The notes under the pieces were generated by a model. The model saw nothing but the letters and a program-made list of their open reading frames with translations, was not told where the DNA came from and did no database searches. From Caprella mutica (Eukaryota; Arthropoda; Malacostraca; Amphipoda; Caprellidae), in assembly GCA_947561585.1 (NCBI GenBank), contig CANNZV010002595.1:1-64000 (forward strand): a DNA stretch of 64,000 nt, read 5' to 3'. Each line of letters starts with the position of its first letter. The stretch's first letter is position 1. Positions 1 to 10,145 of the stretch are shown piece after piece. The translations under genes were made by a program, and so were the position numbers.

Positions 1-1640
1 CGTGACGATATCAATTGTATAGTATAATATCGGATGGAATTATGTGTTGGCGTGATAGAAACGTGCGGTGTTTTTTTTTTTTTTTTTTGGTGAAAAAAAA
101 GTTGACGTATCTTTCTGAAAATTCGTGAGAGTTCACGGTCCTCCGAAATGGAAATTGAAATAATGTGTCAGAAAGACTCCGAGATTCTCTAGAGAATGGT
201 GTAGGTCAAAAGTTCCTAGGACCCAGGAAACCTCCTTCAACAAGCGTTTCAAAGTTCATTTTTTGGCCAAAAATGGCGTTACAGCTTTTTTTGGTCGATT
301 TTACATGTCGAACTGGTCTAAAAAAGTGGTGTACGGACATGGTCCATGCCACACTTAAGCTTGTCGCCCACCCGATCGGAAACGACGCATCGGAACGGAC
401 ACGAAGCATCAGACAAATATCTAAACCATACATTTGAACGTGCTAACGCCCACCTGCTCGGATCGGAAACGAAACGACGCGTCAGATCGGAACGGAAACG
501 ACGCGGATATCTTTGAAAGAATATTTTTCTGATAGTTCTGATGCGTCCGAGAGATTGCGCATGCGCAGAAGGCTTGGATGGATTTGGAAGATTGGAATAG
601 CTGTGAATATTCTACTGCGTGATGAATACGTTGATATTAATACATAATCAATTATTTTCGTTCAATTAACTTTAATGATTATAAATCAGATCACGAAAAG
701 TTATTGAAATAAGAAGAATAACATTTTATTCGAATTAATTTTATTTACATCAATTTTGTTTACATAAATTTTATTTACATAAATTTCATTCACATAAATT
801 CATTTACATACATTTCATTCACATAAATTCATTTACATACATTTCATTTACATACATTTCATTTGAATACATTTTATTTGCATACATTTGTTTATATATA
901 TTTTTTTGTATACATTTTTTTATATGTTTCTTATATAATTATTCTAAATAAAAAAAATTCACTCATATTTTTTCAAACATATTTTTCTTTATATATTTTT
1001 TTGGGGGAAAAAACATAATTTTAATTGGGAAGTACACTAATATGGTAATAAATTAGAAAGATTCGAACTGAAAATTAAAATAACAATGATGCTACCGATT
1101 TTTTTTTATCAAATACCTATCGGATGAAATAGTTGTCATGATCGATAAATTTTAACTTTTAATCGTTATATTCTTACAAGTATTGTGATGTCGGCATCGT
1201 TTCTCTTCCGAAGTCATCTGAACTGGTGTGCGTACGAACGTCGTTTCGTGTCCGTTCCGAGGCTTCGTAAGCTTCCGCGTCGTTTCCGATCCGATCAGGT
1301 GGGCGACAAGCTTTATGGCACTCATTGTGATGGTAAATTTTTTTCGAAATTCGACCCCTAACCCCCCTCAAAATGGGGGTTGAAGTTGACCTCCGTTCGT
1401 GGACCCGGGGTTGGACCCTGGAACCCTCTGATCAAAACGGGACCCACATCACGTGAAAGATCCCATAATTCCCTACAAGACCATACAAGTATGATTTTCA
1501 TAGACCCAAACCAAGCTGAGCTACGCAATTCCGAAAATGTTAAATTTTTGCATTTCAGCCCCAAAATTTTTCCGACCTGAAATTTTTTGAAATTTTTTCT
1601 CACGGAAATGGCATTCACGGCAAAATGGTTGGGTTAAGGA
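1..1640. repeat. Unclassified transposon-like region
   Basis: No convincing coding sequence. Positions 1-69 are an inverted copy of about 3168-3236, so the two may be the ends of one roughly 3.4 kb element cut by the window start. Blocks at about 345-430 and 1230-1320, containing CGATCGGAAACGACG-like and TTGTCGCCCACC motifs, are inverted copies of each other. A degenerate A/T-rich tandem tract (TTTACATACATTTCATT-like) lies at about 735-900. The family is not recognised. Confidence 0.5.
556..567. promoter_or_regulatory. NRF1-like palindrome TGCGCATGCGCA
   Basis: This is a perfect 12-bp match to the NRF1 (insect ewg) consensus. It lies inside repeat-like DNA, so it may be a transposon promoter element or chance. 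Confidence 0.3.
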
Positions 1641-2140
1641 GGGAAAGTCATCAGGTCAAAAAGATGCGGGCACATTTTCCACATTTAAGAACAGTTAGCA
1701 CGTACCACATTTCCTCCCCCAACTCCTATGGCGGTTCCCCCAGCACCTATAAAATCACTCACTTTTGTCTTTGAGGTCGTGTAGCTACGACCATGGTCGA
1801 CACACAGATTTCTCATACCTGGAAATGGATACGTCTCAAAATTGTCTACACGACACAACAATCCACAACTCTCTACTTCTACCAGGGGAGGAGCTATAAG
1901 CTCTACAAAATAAAATTGAATTTCACGAAATTCAAAAGCCGAAATTTAAAAAAAAAAAACAGAACTGAGGCCCTGTGGAGACCCCAGTGCTCTTTCATAT
2001 TCCAAAAGGGCTAAGCTTTAGACCCAAAACTGTAGGAGGAGATGAGATTTCTAACTTTAGTTGCACTGTTTATATATTTACTTAGTTTTTCCCAAGGAAA
2101 AAGCTGAGAGTCAGCGCACACCACACACACACGAATATGG
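1641..2140. other. Non-coding stretch with possible TE promoter
   Basis: No gene is supported. A TATA-like CCTATAAAATC lies near 1748, followed by purine-rich and A-rich sequence. This could be the promoter end of an unclassified element, but nothing confirms it. Confidence 0.3.
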
Positions 2141-2457
2141 CAAGCTCCCCCCCATGTATCGTTGGCATGGACGGAGGTTCCCCCACCTAAAACCCCCACC
2201 CGGGTGTGGGGTGGGGGTTGGGTGGGATGATTGGGGGATGAACCCAAGGACCAAGGTCCATGGTGTGGTTCCGGGGGAACGGCGCCGCCAGAGGGATGGG
2301 GGGTCGCAAGCTCCCCCCCATGTATCGTTGGCATGGACGGAGGTTCCCCCACCTAAAACCCCCCACCCGGGTGTGGGGTGGGAGGTGGGTGGGATGATGG
2401 GGGGTTGAACCCAAGGTCCAAGGTCAATGGTGTGGTTCCGGGGGAACGGCGCTGCCA
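2141..2457. repeat. Two-copy 166-bp GC-rich tandem duplication
   Basis: Copy 1 starts at 2141 and copy 2 at 2307. Both carry CAAGCTCCCCCCCATGTATC and a GGTGTGGGGTGGG-type G-rich tract. Open frames across it are compositional and have no recognisable protein. Confidence 0.85.
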
Positions 2458-3049
2458 GATTTTACAGTACGTAATGCAAAAATAAAAATTCACCAACCTA
2501 CCAAACTAATTAATGAATTCTGATTCCTGTCAATCCAATTAAATAATCTCCAGCCAATTAATTTTAATAACCAAATTTTTAAGTGATTTTTTTTTAATTA
2601 CTTCTAGATAATTGTAATTATATGCTATTTTACCATGATTAGAGTGGAACATGACGGAAATTACCGCTATGGGTTGCGCATGTATAATTTTATAGTTATT
2701 AAATACAATGTGTTACTGTAAAACGGATAGAAATTGAGTTTCAAGAGAAAAACGGTACTTAAACTTTTACGTAATCAATTGGAATAGCTTAGAGAGAGGA
2801 TGAAGAATTTTCTTTAAACAAAGAAAATAATAATTAGTTTTCTATAAAAGAGTTTGAGGGGAAACTAACATAAAAATTAAAGGAACAAAAGTAATAAAAG
2901 TTGACAAAGAGCAAGAAACTAAACAGTGTCTAATTGCATAATATTGTCACGCTACATGATAACAGTCAAACGGAAAAATGAATATGTGTAAATAAAACAA
3001 TAGCGTGATATAATATTTAATAATAAATATTCGAATGTATATCTTTTCA
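2458..3049. other. AT-rich DNA, nothing recognised
   Basis: No repeats, exons or motifs that I can support. Confidence 0.5.
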
Positions 3050-3400
3050 CTAGGTAGCATGCCGCACGTTTCTATCACGCCAATACATAATTCCACCCAA
3101 TAACAAACTATAAAACTGATATCGTCACGATAATTTATAATTTCTGTTATCTTTTCACTGAGCAGCGTGCCGCACGTTTCTATCACGCCAACACATAATT
3201 CCATCCGATATCAAACTATACAATTGATATCGTCACGCCAATTTATATTTTCTGTCATCATTGTACTAAGTTGCGTAACGCACGTTTCTTTCACGCTAAA
3301 ACATTATTCCATTCAAAAGTATAGTATACAATTTAATAATTAATATGTCGTCACGCTAATTTCTATTTCTATTTTATTCTCACTAACTAGTGTACTTCCC
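3050..3400. repeat. ~106-bp degenerate tandem repeat, inverted to window start
   Basis: Three diverged units start near 3066, 3172 and 3278. Each carries a variant of CACGTTTCT(A/T)TCACGC and ends in TCGTCACG. The middle unit matches the reverse complement of 1-69 almost perfectly, which suggests a terminal array of a transposon. Confidence 0.75.
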
Positions 3401-3544
3401 ATCACAATTTATGGGTTATCAATAGTAAAAGAAAAAATATTATTAATTAAAGATATATATATTCAAAGAATATATTTGAAGGAATTAATTAAAAAAAAAG
3501 TTGTTTAAAAAAATGTATTTAGACAGAAAAATATGTAAAACAAT

Positions 3545-3735
3545 TGAGCCAAGAAATTTGAGTCAAAAAATTTGAGTCAAAAAAATTTGAGTCAAAAAAA
3601 TTTGAGTCAAAAAAATTTGAGTCAAAACAATTTGAGTCAAAAAAATTTGAGTCAAAAAAAAATTTGAGTCAAAAAAAATTTGAGTCAAAAAAATTTGAGT
3701 CATCAATTTGAGTCAAAAAAATTGATTCAAAAAAT
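3545..3735. repeat. Short tandem repeat (TTTGAGTCAAAAAAA)n
   Basis: About ten units of 15-19 bp with variable A-tract length, directly upstream of the GCGTG satellite. Confidence 0.9.
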
Positions 3736-3754
3736 TTAATTTTCTGCATTTTAG

Positions 3755-4572
3755 ACAGTTGCGTGAGCGTGCACGCCAATTATTTTAATTTAGACATTTG
3801 CGTGAGCGTGCACGCCATTTTCTAAAATTTTTCTGCGTTTTTGACAGTTGCGTGAGCGTGCACGCCAATTATTTTTTTTCCGCATTTTAGACAGTTGCGT
3901 GAGCGTGCACGCCAATTATTTTAATTTAGACATTTGCGTGAGCGTGCACGCCTTTTTTTTATTTTTTCTGCATTTTTGACAGTTGCGTGAGCGTGCACGC
4001 CAGTTCTTTTTTTTCCGCATTTTAGACGGTTGCGTGAGCGTGCACGCCAATTATTTTAATTTAGACATTTGCGTGAGCGTGCACGCCATTTTTTAAAATT
4101 TTTCTGCGTTTTTGACAGTTGCGTGAGCGTGCACGCCAATTCTTTTTTTTTCCGCATTTTAGACAGTTGCGTGAGCGTGCACGCCAATTATTTTAATTTA
4201 GACATTTGCGTGAGCGTGCACGCCTTTTTTTTTTTTCTGCGTTTTTGACAGTTGCGTGAGCGTGCACGCCAGTTCTTTTTTTTCCGCATTTTAGACAGTT
4301 GCGTGACCGTGCACGCCAATTATTTTAATTTAGACATTTGCGTGAGCGTGCACGCCATTTCTTAAAAATTTTCTGCGTTTTTGACAGTTGCGTGAGCGTG
4401 CACGCCAATAATTTTTTTTCCGCATTTTAGACAGCTGCGTGAGCGTGCACGCCAAGAAATTCCATAAAATTCCACTTTTCCATATTTTAGTCAACTTAGT
4501 TGCGTGGGCGTGCACGCAAATTCCTTTTTTCCGGCTTTTAGACAGTGGCGTGAGCGTGCACGCTCACGCCGA
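3755..4572. repeat. Higher-order satellite with 18 GCGTGAGCGTGCACGC cores
   Basis: Eighteen copies of a core TGCGTGAGCGTGCACGCC, one or two of them mutated, are separated by A/T-rich linkers of several types. Linkers alternate so that three cores form a unit of about 135 bp (units begin near 3755, 3890, 4025, 4163, 4294 and 4431). The core contains the perfect palindrome GCGTGCACGC and two or more GCGTG motifs resembling bHLH-PAS sites. Function is unknown. Confidence 0.9.
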
Positions 4573-4642
4573 TTATTAATTCTTTTCCGTCTTTTAGATA
4601 CTGCCCATCATTAGTAGCAATTTATTTCCCGTTATTAGGTTA

Positions 4643-4795
4643 CTTTTAATGAATTCAATTAAAATTAAATTTTCTGCATCGTCTAATTTATTTTATAGAT
4701 AAAATACATTTAAAAATTGAATAAAAACAGGGGAATTTAAATATCAAGTCAATATATTCCCGTGCGTATCATAGTTACATTCTTCAGGTTTAATA
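4643..4795. repeat. Dispersed block, copy 1 (second copy 39436-39588)
   Basis: About 150 bp, same orientation and about 90% alike by eye to 39436-39588, which lies just upstream of the stop-rich secreted-protein gene. Shared stretches include AAATATCAAGTCAATATATT. It is either a small mobile element or a duplicated upstream region. Confidence 0.85.
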
Positions 4796-4926
4796 CCCAA
4801 TATACATATGCTTAGAATTTGTATTTTGATTAATTGTAGGTTTCCTCTTTGTCTTATCAACCTGTATATTGTTCTTAAACTTTTAAGTTACCAATATTTA
4901 TTTACTGGTTGCATAGGATTCAATTA

Positions 4927-5140
4927 CCACTTCATTTTCCTCTTCCATATGAGAGTGCAGTCCCTTTTCATAATTACTGCATTCGCGAGTAGCTAGCTTT
5001 TCTGCATCCATGAGCATAGTCTCTGATTAATGGTAGGTGACTTTGTTCATGGAGCCACTTTCTTTTGACATCTTCTTCCAGTCCCTTGTATTTAATTTTC
5101 TTTCGACAGAAGATGTTAAACTCTAGTAAATTAAGAATTC
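4927..5140. repeat. SINE-like dispersed repeat, diverged copy
   Basis: Shares TTCATTTTCCTCTTCCAT, CTTTGTTCATGGAGCCACTT and CTTCCAGTCCCTTGTATTTA with copies at about 24815-25082, 25083-25310 and 52670-52870. The class is not established. Confidence 0.8.
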
Positions 5141-5224
5141 CTCCTATTACATTTTCTTTCTAGATTTTAAATTTCCTTGTGAATTTTTTTTTCTGTAAAT
5201 TTTACTATCGTTTTTTTTTTCCAG

Positions 5225-5454
5225 ATCGCAACGGTGAGAAAAAAGAAGTGGTCACGACTTCTAATGAAGAGGACATCAGTGAGGAGATGGCGAAGCTGCC
5301 CCCGCCCCCAAATGGGTTGAAGTTGGAGTTCAAAGACATCCCCAACAGTTTCGGACTAAAGGCGCTGTCTGAGCACTACTTGGGCCGCAGTATGGACAAG
5401 GACTGGAGAATAAGATCTAGTGATTGGGAGAGTGAAAATCTATCACGAAGACAG
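5225..5454 (+). CDS. Exon, DEDDy 3'-5' exonuclease domain (EXD2/WRN-exo-like), part 1
   Basis: An internal coding exon. A polypyrimidine tract plus CAG precedes it and a GTAACA donor follows. The frame enters with one base from an upstream exon outside recognised sequence and leaves in phase 0. Of about 76 residues, the first 30 are charged and low-complexity (NEEDISEEMAKLPPPPNG). The rest (FGLKALSEHYLGRSMDKDW, then SSDWESENLSRRQ) matches the stretch of RNase D/WRN/EXD2-type exonucleases just before the Exo III motif. The Exo I DxE motif must lie upstream of the window. EXD2 is the better guess than WRN-exo from the LDKxWRxxxSDWE pattern. Family membership is established-knowledge pattern matching; the substrate is not inferable. 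Confidence 0.75.
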
Positions 5455-5510
5455 GTAACAATATCTTCACAGAATCTGAATTGATTTTATAAATATAAAT
5501 TTATTTGTTA

Positions 5511-5862
5511 TTTTTATCTCTTCTTCGCTGGAAGACAGTCCCTCATTTAGCCTTAGAAGTAGCAGTGTGTCTGAGAAGGGTGATGTCTTGGCTAGTAGTC
5601 TCATACTGGTGGCATAATATACAATCATTTCCACTTTCGCAAGGCGAAAGTTTTCTTTCGCAAGGCGAAAGTTTTCTTTCGTAAAGCGAAAGTTTTCTTT
5701 CGTAAGACGAAAGTTTATTTTCGTAAAACGAATATTTCCTTTCGATAAACGAATATTTCCTTTCGATAAACCAAATTTATTTGTAGATTGACGAATTAAT
5801 ATTTTCGTTTCTGGGAAGCTATATAAGGAGGTGCTTCTCCTGTAGCTCTTCAGATTCATGCC
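5511..5862 (+). repeat. DIRS left inverted terminal repeat (352 bp)
   Basis: Reverse complement of 21811-22162, apparently near-identical. It contains a run of short palindromic subrepeats around CTTTCGCAAGGCGAAAG (5630-5775). A long open frame across the repeat on the - strand is a by-product of these subrepeats. Confidence 0.93.
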
Positions 5863-6075
5863 ACCAGTCACAGTGGCAAGACGTGGCTGGTGTGTAAGTC
5901 CCTCTTCTTACTTCGGCATATATTTACTATATGTATTCTACTACCTCTACTCCCCTCCCACCCCTCTTCCCCATATTGGGGAAGAAAGGAGGGGGGGGGG
6001 GGGGCAATTAGGATTCCAGAGCATCGTTCTCAATACCTTCTCTCCACAGACTTATCAGTTTTAAAGTGATTCACT

Positions 6076-7609
6076 ATGAATTCAAACATCAACTGTAATG
6101 ACTGCAAAAATATGCAAGTGCCTCACCCTTGTATCTCTCATGGCAAATGCTTTGTCCAAGGTGACTCAGGAACACGAAAGGATTTGCGCTATGATCCCGA
6201 ATCATGCGAAATTTGTTCATCTTGGATGATGCAGGCTAAAAGTAAGACTGCTCATGCAGCTAAAAGCCTAAGATCAGTCTTTTCGAAGATTCACACTGCA
6301 CGATCTCGATCTAAACCAAGATCAACGGGTCATGACTTTATATCAAATGAGATGAGAGACAAATTTCTGATGGTTGTCCCTGCTGTTGGCAAAACAGTCA
6401 GTAGAGCAGTGTCTTCGTCACCAGAACGAAATAATCAGCAGGTAACATACTTAAGTAATCTTATAGTATAATTACCTAGAGTAGAGTGATGCATAGTATG
6501 TATAATGATATATACTTTTGTAATAAATACTCTTTTCTCTTTAAAGCTGATAACATATTATGGAACACAATTCTCATATATTGTTCTTTTCAGTCCTTGA
6601 TACAGGTGGAATCAACTGCATCAAGACATATGTCCAGCTCAAACAGAGGTGTGAATAGTAATAAACCAAGGGAATTTCGAAGCAGATCTCCGACGAGAAA
6701 TTTTGCTTCGTCATCTAGAGCCATCAGATGGAGAAGGCGCTCCCGTACGCCTCTTTCTTCATCTTCATCAGAAGCTATGAGTATGAGGTCTGCACATTCC
6801 AACCGAAACTCGGGAGCTAAACGCAGACGTAAAATCCAAGAGCATTTTTCTGAGGGTTCATCCAACTTAGACCAAATCAAAGAAATGTTGAGTATTGTTG
6901 CTAACAGTGTTTCGTCCTACGAGCAAAGAATGCACCGACATGAAAATCTGTAGGATCCTCAGACACAAGATGCTCGGCATTTATCTGATTCATCAGAGGC
7001 GGCGTCAAGTTCAGGTCGGGGTAATATTATATCTCCCCGTCACGAGGTCTGTAACTCTGCCTCAGATGGAGAACAAATTAATTCAACTGCTCAAAATCAA
7101 ACTGTGATTACTGAATCTACTATCAGTGTAGAAGATTCAAACAATAATCAAGTGGTAAATACAAATGATGTTTCGGACCTCATTTTATTTCACCAACAGC
7201 CAACTGAAACGACCAATACAGTTATACAAGATTCTATTAATACAATGGATTTAGATAACAATAACTCTATTCCCTCGAACTCTCCTTCTTCAGATCCTGA
7301 GGAAAAACTAGAGTATTTCGTGCCGGAAGAAGTATCACTAGAAACAATTCTATATCTACCTCAATCGGCAAGGATGCATTACTACGACAATGATAGAGCA
7401 ATCATTGATTACAGAGGGAATAGTGTCAGCTATGTGTTGCCGGTTGAAGAAGAAGACAAAAGCTTCAGATTCAGAGCAGATGCACAAATTCGAAATCATC
7501 ACGACCTCATAATAGATTGTACTAAAAAACCACGAAATAAGGAAAAGAAACCCATCTCAGAGGCCAGTCACTTTACTATCCTCAGGACCCTTCTGTTACA
7601 TAAACAAAC
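6076..7609 (+). CDS. DIRS gag-like ORF1, 5' part (two exons, one in-frame TAG)
   Basis: The N-terminal portion of the structural protein of the DIRS element. It starts at ATG 6076 and opens with a Cys/His cluster (CNDC … CISHGKC … CEIC, residues 8-50). The frame runs to CAG at 6441. A 152-bp GT-AG intron (6442-6593) then fits exactly, phase 0 to phase 0, and the second exon continues as an Arg/Ser-rich basic region followed by an acidic, Asn-rich region. A single in-frame TAG lies at 6951-6953 (context CTG TAG GAT CCT), one C-to-T change from CAG. The frame is open after it up to the Ty3 insertion point at 7609. The protein resumes at 17547. Retroelement gag assignment comes from position, not from a recognised domain. 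Confidence 0.75.
6442..6593 (+). other. Probable spliceosomal intron inside DIRS gag
   Basis: GTAACA donor and TTGTTCTTTTCAG acceptor. Both exons are in phase 0, whereas the intron carries stops in that frame. Confidence 0.65.
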
Positions 7610-8054
7610 TGTGACGTCTTTTAGTTTACTTCCTTATAACGTCTCAGTGTATGGGCTCTAAGTGATTAGGATCCTACTCTTATAGTATTTTCAGATTCCT
7701 TTCTCTTTATATATCTCTTTCTACTAAATACTCATGGTACCATGCCCTAGAACCACCTTGCCACTATGGTTCCGACCTCAGGCCTCTGGTCCAAGCTTAA
7801 CTGTATTTAAGGGTAATAATGGTAAAGTAATTAACACTTAAAGAGATTACATTCATTGGTCAAGCACATGTTATTACAAATAATATCTCCTCTAGAACGC
7901 TCGCAAGTTAAGGTCTCAAATAACTACGAACAGGAGATAAGGTGTGTAGCTCACGAGAGCGAATCAGTAACTAACTTGACTGTCACTTACTTACAATCAT
8001 ATAGGTTCGTGATGATAGTAATGCATACACAATTGCTGTGTTTGCTTTACCACA
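7610..8054 (-). repeat. 3' LTR of Ty3 element
   Basis: Begins TGTGACGTCT and ends TTTACCACA on the + strand. It matches 17102-17546 except for three transitions. Confidence 0.97.
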
Positions 8055-8070
8055 TCGCTCCCCCCTTCCG
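8055..8070 (-). promoter_or_regulatory. Polypurine tract of Ty3 element
   Basis: On the - strand this reads GGAAGGGGGGAGCGA directly before the 3' LTR (TGTGG…), the expected position for plus-strand priming. Confidence 0.8.
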
Positions 8071-9006
8071 AAAATTTCAAAGTTACAATTCACATTTTTC
8101 TAAAACTGCCAGCTGGTTTGTCTACCCATTGTTACTCTATATTGAACAATGTTCAGACGCTCACGCTGTTAGTGGAAACATGTATATTGGATCTCTTGAA
8201 ATTTCTCGAACCGGTAATAAATAAATTATTAGAAAATTGAAAAATTTGAGTTTTAATTCGTTCTAGAAATATGTAATACTAATGTGCATTCACCAAATTT
8301 TCTTAAGTTTTTAATCTTACCTATACAATCTTAATTTTGCTTTAACAATATTTTTATTTATTCTCAAAATAATCTAAGTTACTCCTACCTAATATGTCTC
8401 ATTTCAAAATGTAACAACTTTTTCATTTTATAAACGTAATAACTTGCCTAATCTATTTGAGATCACACCCCTCCCTCCTAATATGTAGATTTTTAGTCTA
8501 AATATTAACAGAGACCTTTGATCACTCCAATACATTACACAAATTGTTACTGCATTTACATTTAAAAAAAAATTTATAATCAAAAAAAAAATTTTCATTT
8601 TAATTTATCATATGTTATGATATCGTATTTTATGACCTTTTAATGAATTTATATTCGTAATTGAATTTATATGAATTTTGATCATCTTTATCAAATTTTG
8701 AGACAGTTGTGATCTTTAAATTTAAATCTTAAAATTAACACCGAAAAAAAAAATTAAACTTAAAATTAAATTCAATTGAAAAAACGATTATTATTAATTT
8801 TCACTTAAAATTACCCAAACTTAAAATTAAAAAAAAAATTTAAAATAATGATCAAATTGAGTTTGAGAAAAAAAAAAAATCTTAAATGCTGTTAGGTTTA
8901 GTTTTGGTAATTTCGCTTTTTGGCTTTCGTTTTGCCTGAGGCATTACTATAACTGTTGTCGCCTGTATATTAACTGCCTGATCATTAAAAACATTTACTG
9001 TTCCAC
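8071..9006. other. AT-rich 3' untranslated part of Ty3 element
   Basis: Long A and T runs, no coding frame. It lies between the small ORF3 and the polypurine tract. Confidence 0.6.
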
Positions 9007-9336
9007 CTAGTTCCCCTGATCTAAAGGGGTGCTTCGCTTTATCTGATTGAAGGCCTCAGTCGCCATTTTAGACCTTAAATTCCTATTTTCGTACATCCTC
9101 ATGTCTTCTTCTGACTTCATCTTTTTTGACTGATTATAACCACATACCAGTATCATCACAACCAGTAGTGTTAGAATTAACACTAAAATGTCGCTGAACA
9201 AGTCTGGTATTAGGTCGTACTTTGTAGACCCCATGTTTTTAATGGTTTGCTCCAAATGAGCCTTGTTCATTGAAGATGATTTCTGGATCAGCTCCACTAC
9301 TGAGTTCAGGTCAAAGTTGCTCTGAGACTGTCCCAT
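9007..9336 (-). CDS. Ty3 element ORF3: small membrane protein in env position
   Basis: A 109-residue frame downstream of integrase, where some Ty3 elements carry env. It begins MGQSQSNF, which fits an N-myristoylation signal (Gly2, Ser at 5-6). A Ser/Lys-containing helix-like segment follows. One strong hydrophobic stretch spans residues about 47-67 (LFSDILVLILTLLVV…). The tail is charged (KKMKSEEDMRMYENRN) and ends in a basic region. It has no signal peptide, too few cysteines and far too short a length for a fusion-type envelope. I do not recognise the family. It could be an accessory membrane-binding protein or a captured host fragment. Confidence 0.55.
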   Translation of the reverse strand: MGQSQSNFDLNSVVELIQKSSSMNKAHLEQTIKNMGSTKYDLIPDLFSDILVLILTLLVVMILVCGYNQSKKMKSEEDMRMYENRNLRSKMATEAFNQIKRSTPLDQGN

Positions 9337-9609
9337 CGCTCCAGCTGATTACTTCTCACGACCTTGAATTACAGTTCTGTGTGTCAACCGGCTGTGAGTG
9401 GCTGAGAGTCAGTCACTGGCTGTTTATGGCTGAGGAGCTGCTGGCTGTGTGAATAGCTGTGTCCTCACTGCCTCACGTCACTGAAATCAAAACGATACCG
9501 TTAGATCATGGCCCCTGTTCATTTTTTAGGTATTTTATCAGATTTCAGTCTCATTTTGAATTGATCATTTTTGCTTTTAAATTATTTCAGTATTTCATCC
9601 TAAATTTGA

Positions 9610-9642
<33 letters not shown>

Positions 9643-10145
9643 AAATTTTCATTCAAACAATTTTACTACTACGTTTACAGAATATAATTCATCTTATTCG
9701 TTACACCAACATATAAACACAAAATTTAAAATTAACATGCATACAACAAAAAAATTAATCCTCTTAAAATTATTATATGAAATTTTATATTAATAAAATT
9801 CATAATTCATCCCATCAACTTAAACTAAATACATACAAATATTACAATTAAAATTCATACAATTAAATACATACAATAATTCTCTTACTGAGCAAAGGAA
9901 ATATTGTAGTTTGAACAATGAATTGTATGCTCTGTTTGTTTGACTCGCGTAAGCAAAAAAAATGTAAAAATTTCTCTGACTCTTTGCATGTAACCGTGTT
10001 ATATGTCACGTGTTCGTGTAAATGTAACATGTTACTCATGTTACTTCGTCTTATGTGTTCCTTTTGTGTGCTAAATGATGTTTGTTTATATTCAAATTTC
10101 TCATAATTTGATTTCCTGTTTAATGATGTTAATGAAATTATTTAA
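9337..10145. other. AT-rich spacer of Ty3 element between pol and ORF3
   Basis: No supported gene. It contains a TATATATATATATTTT run near 9610. Confidence 0.6.

Noticed and set aside
5467..5871. 134-codon frame in the DIRS terminal repeat
   Set aside because: Occurs identically in the other repeat; arises from palindromic subrepeats, with no gene signals.
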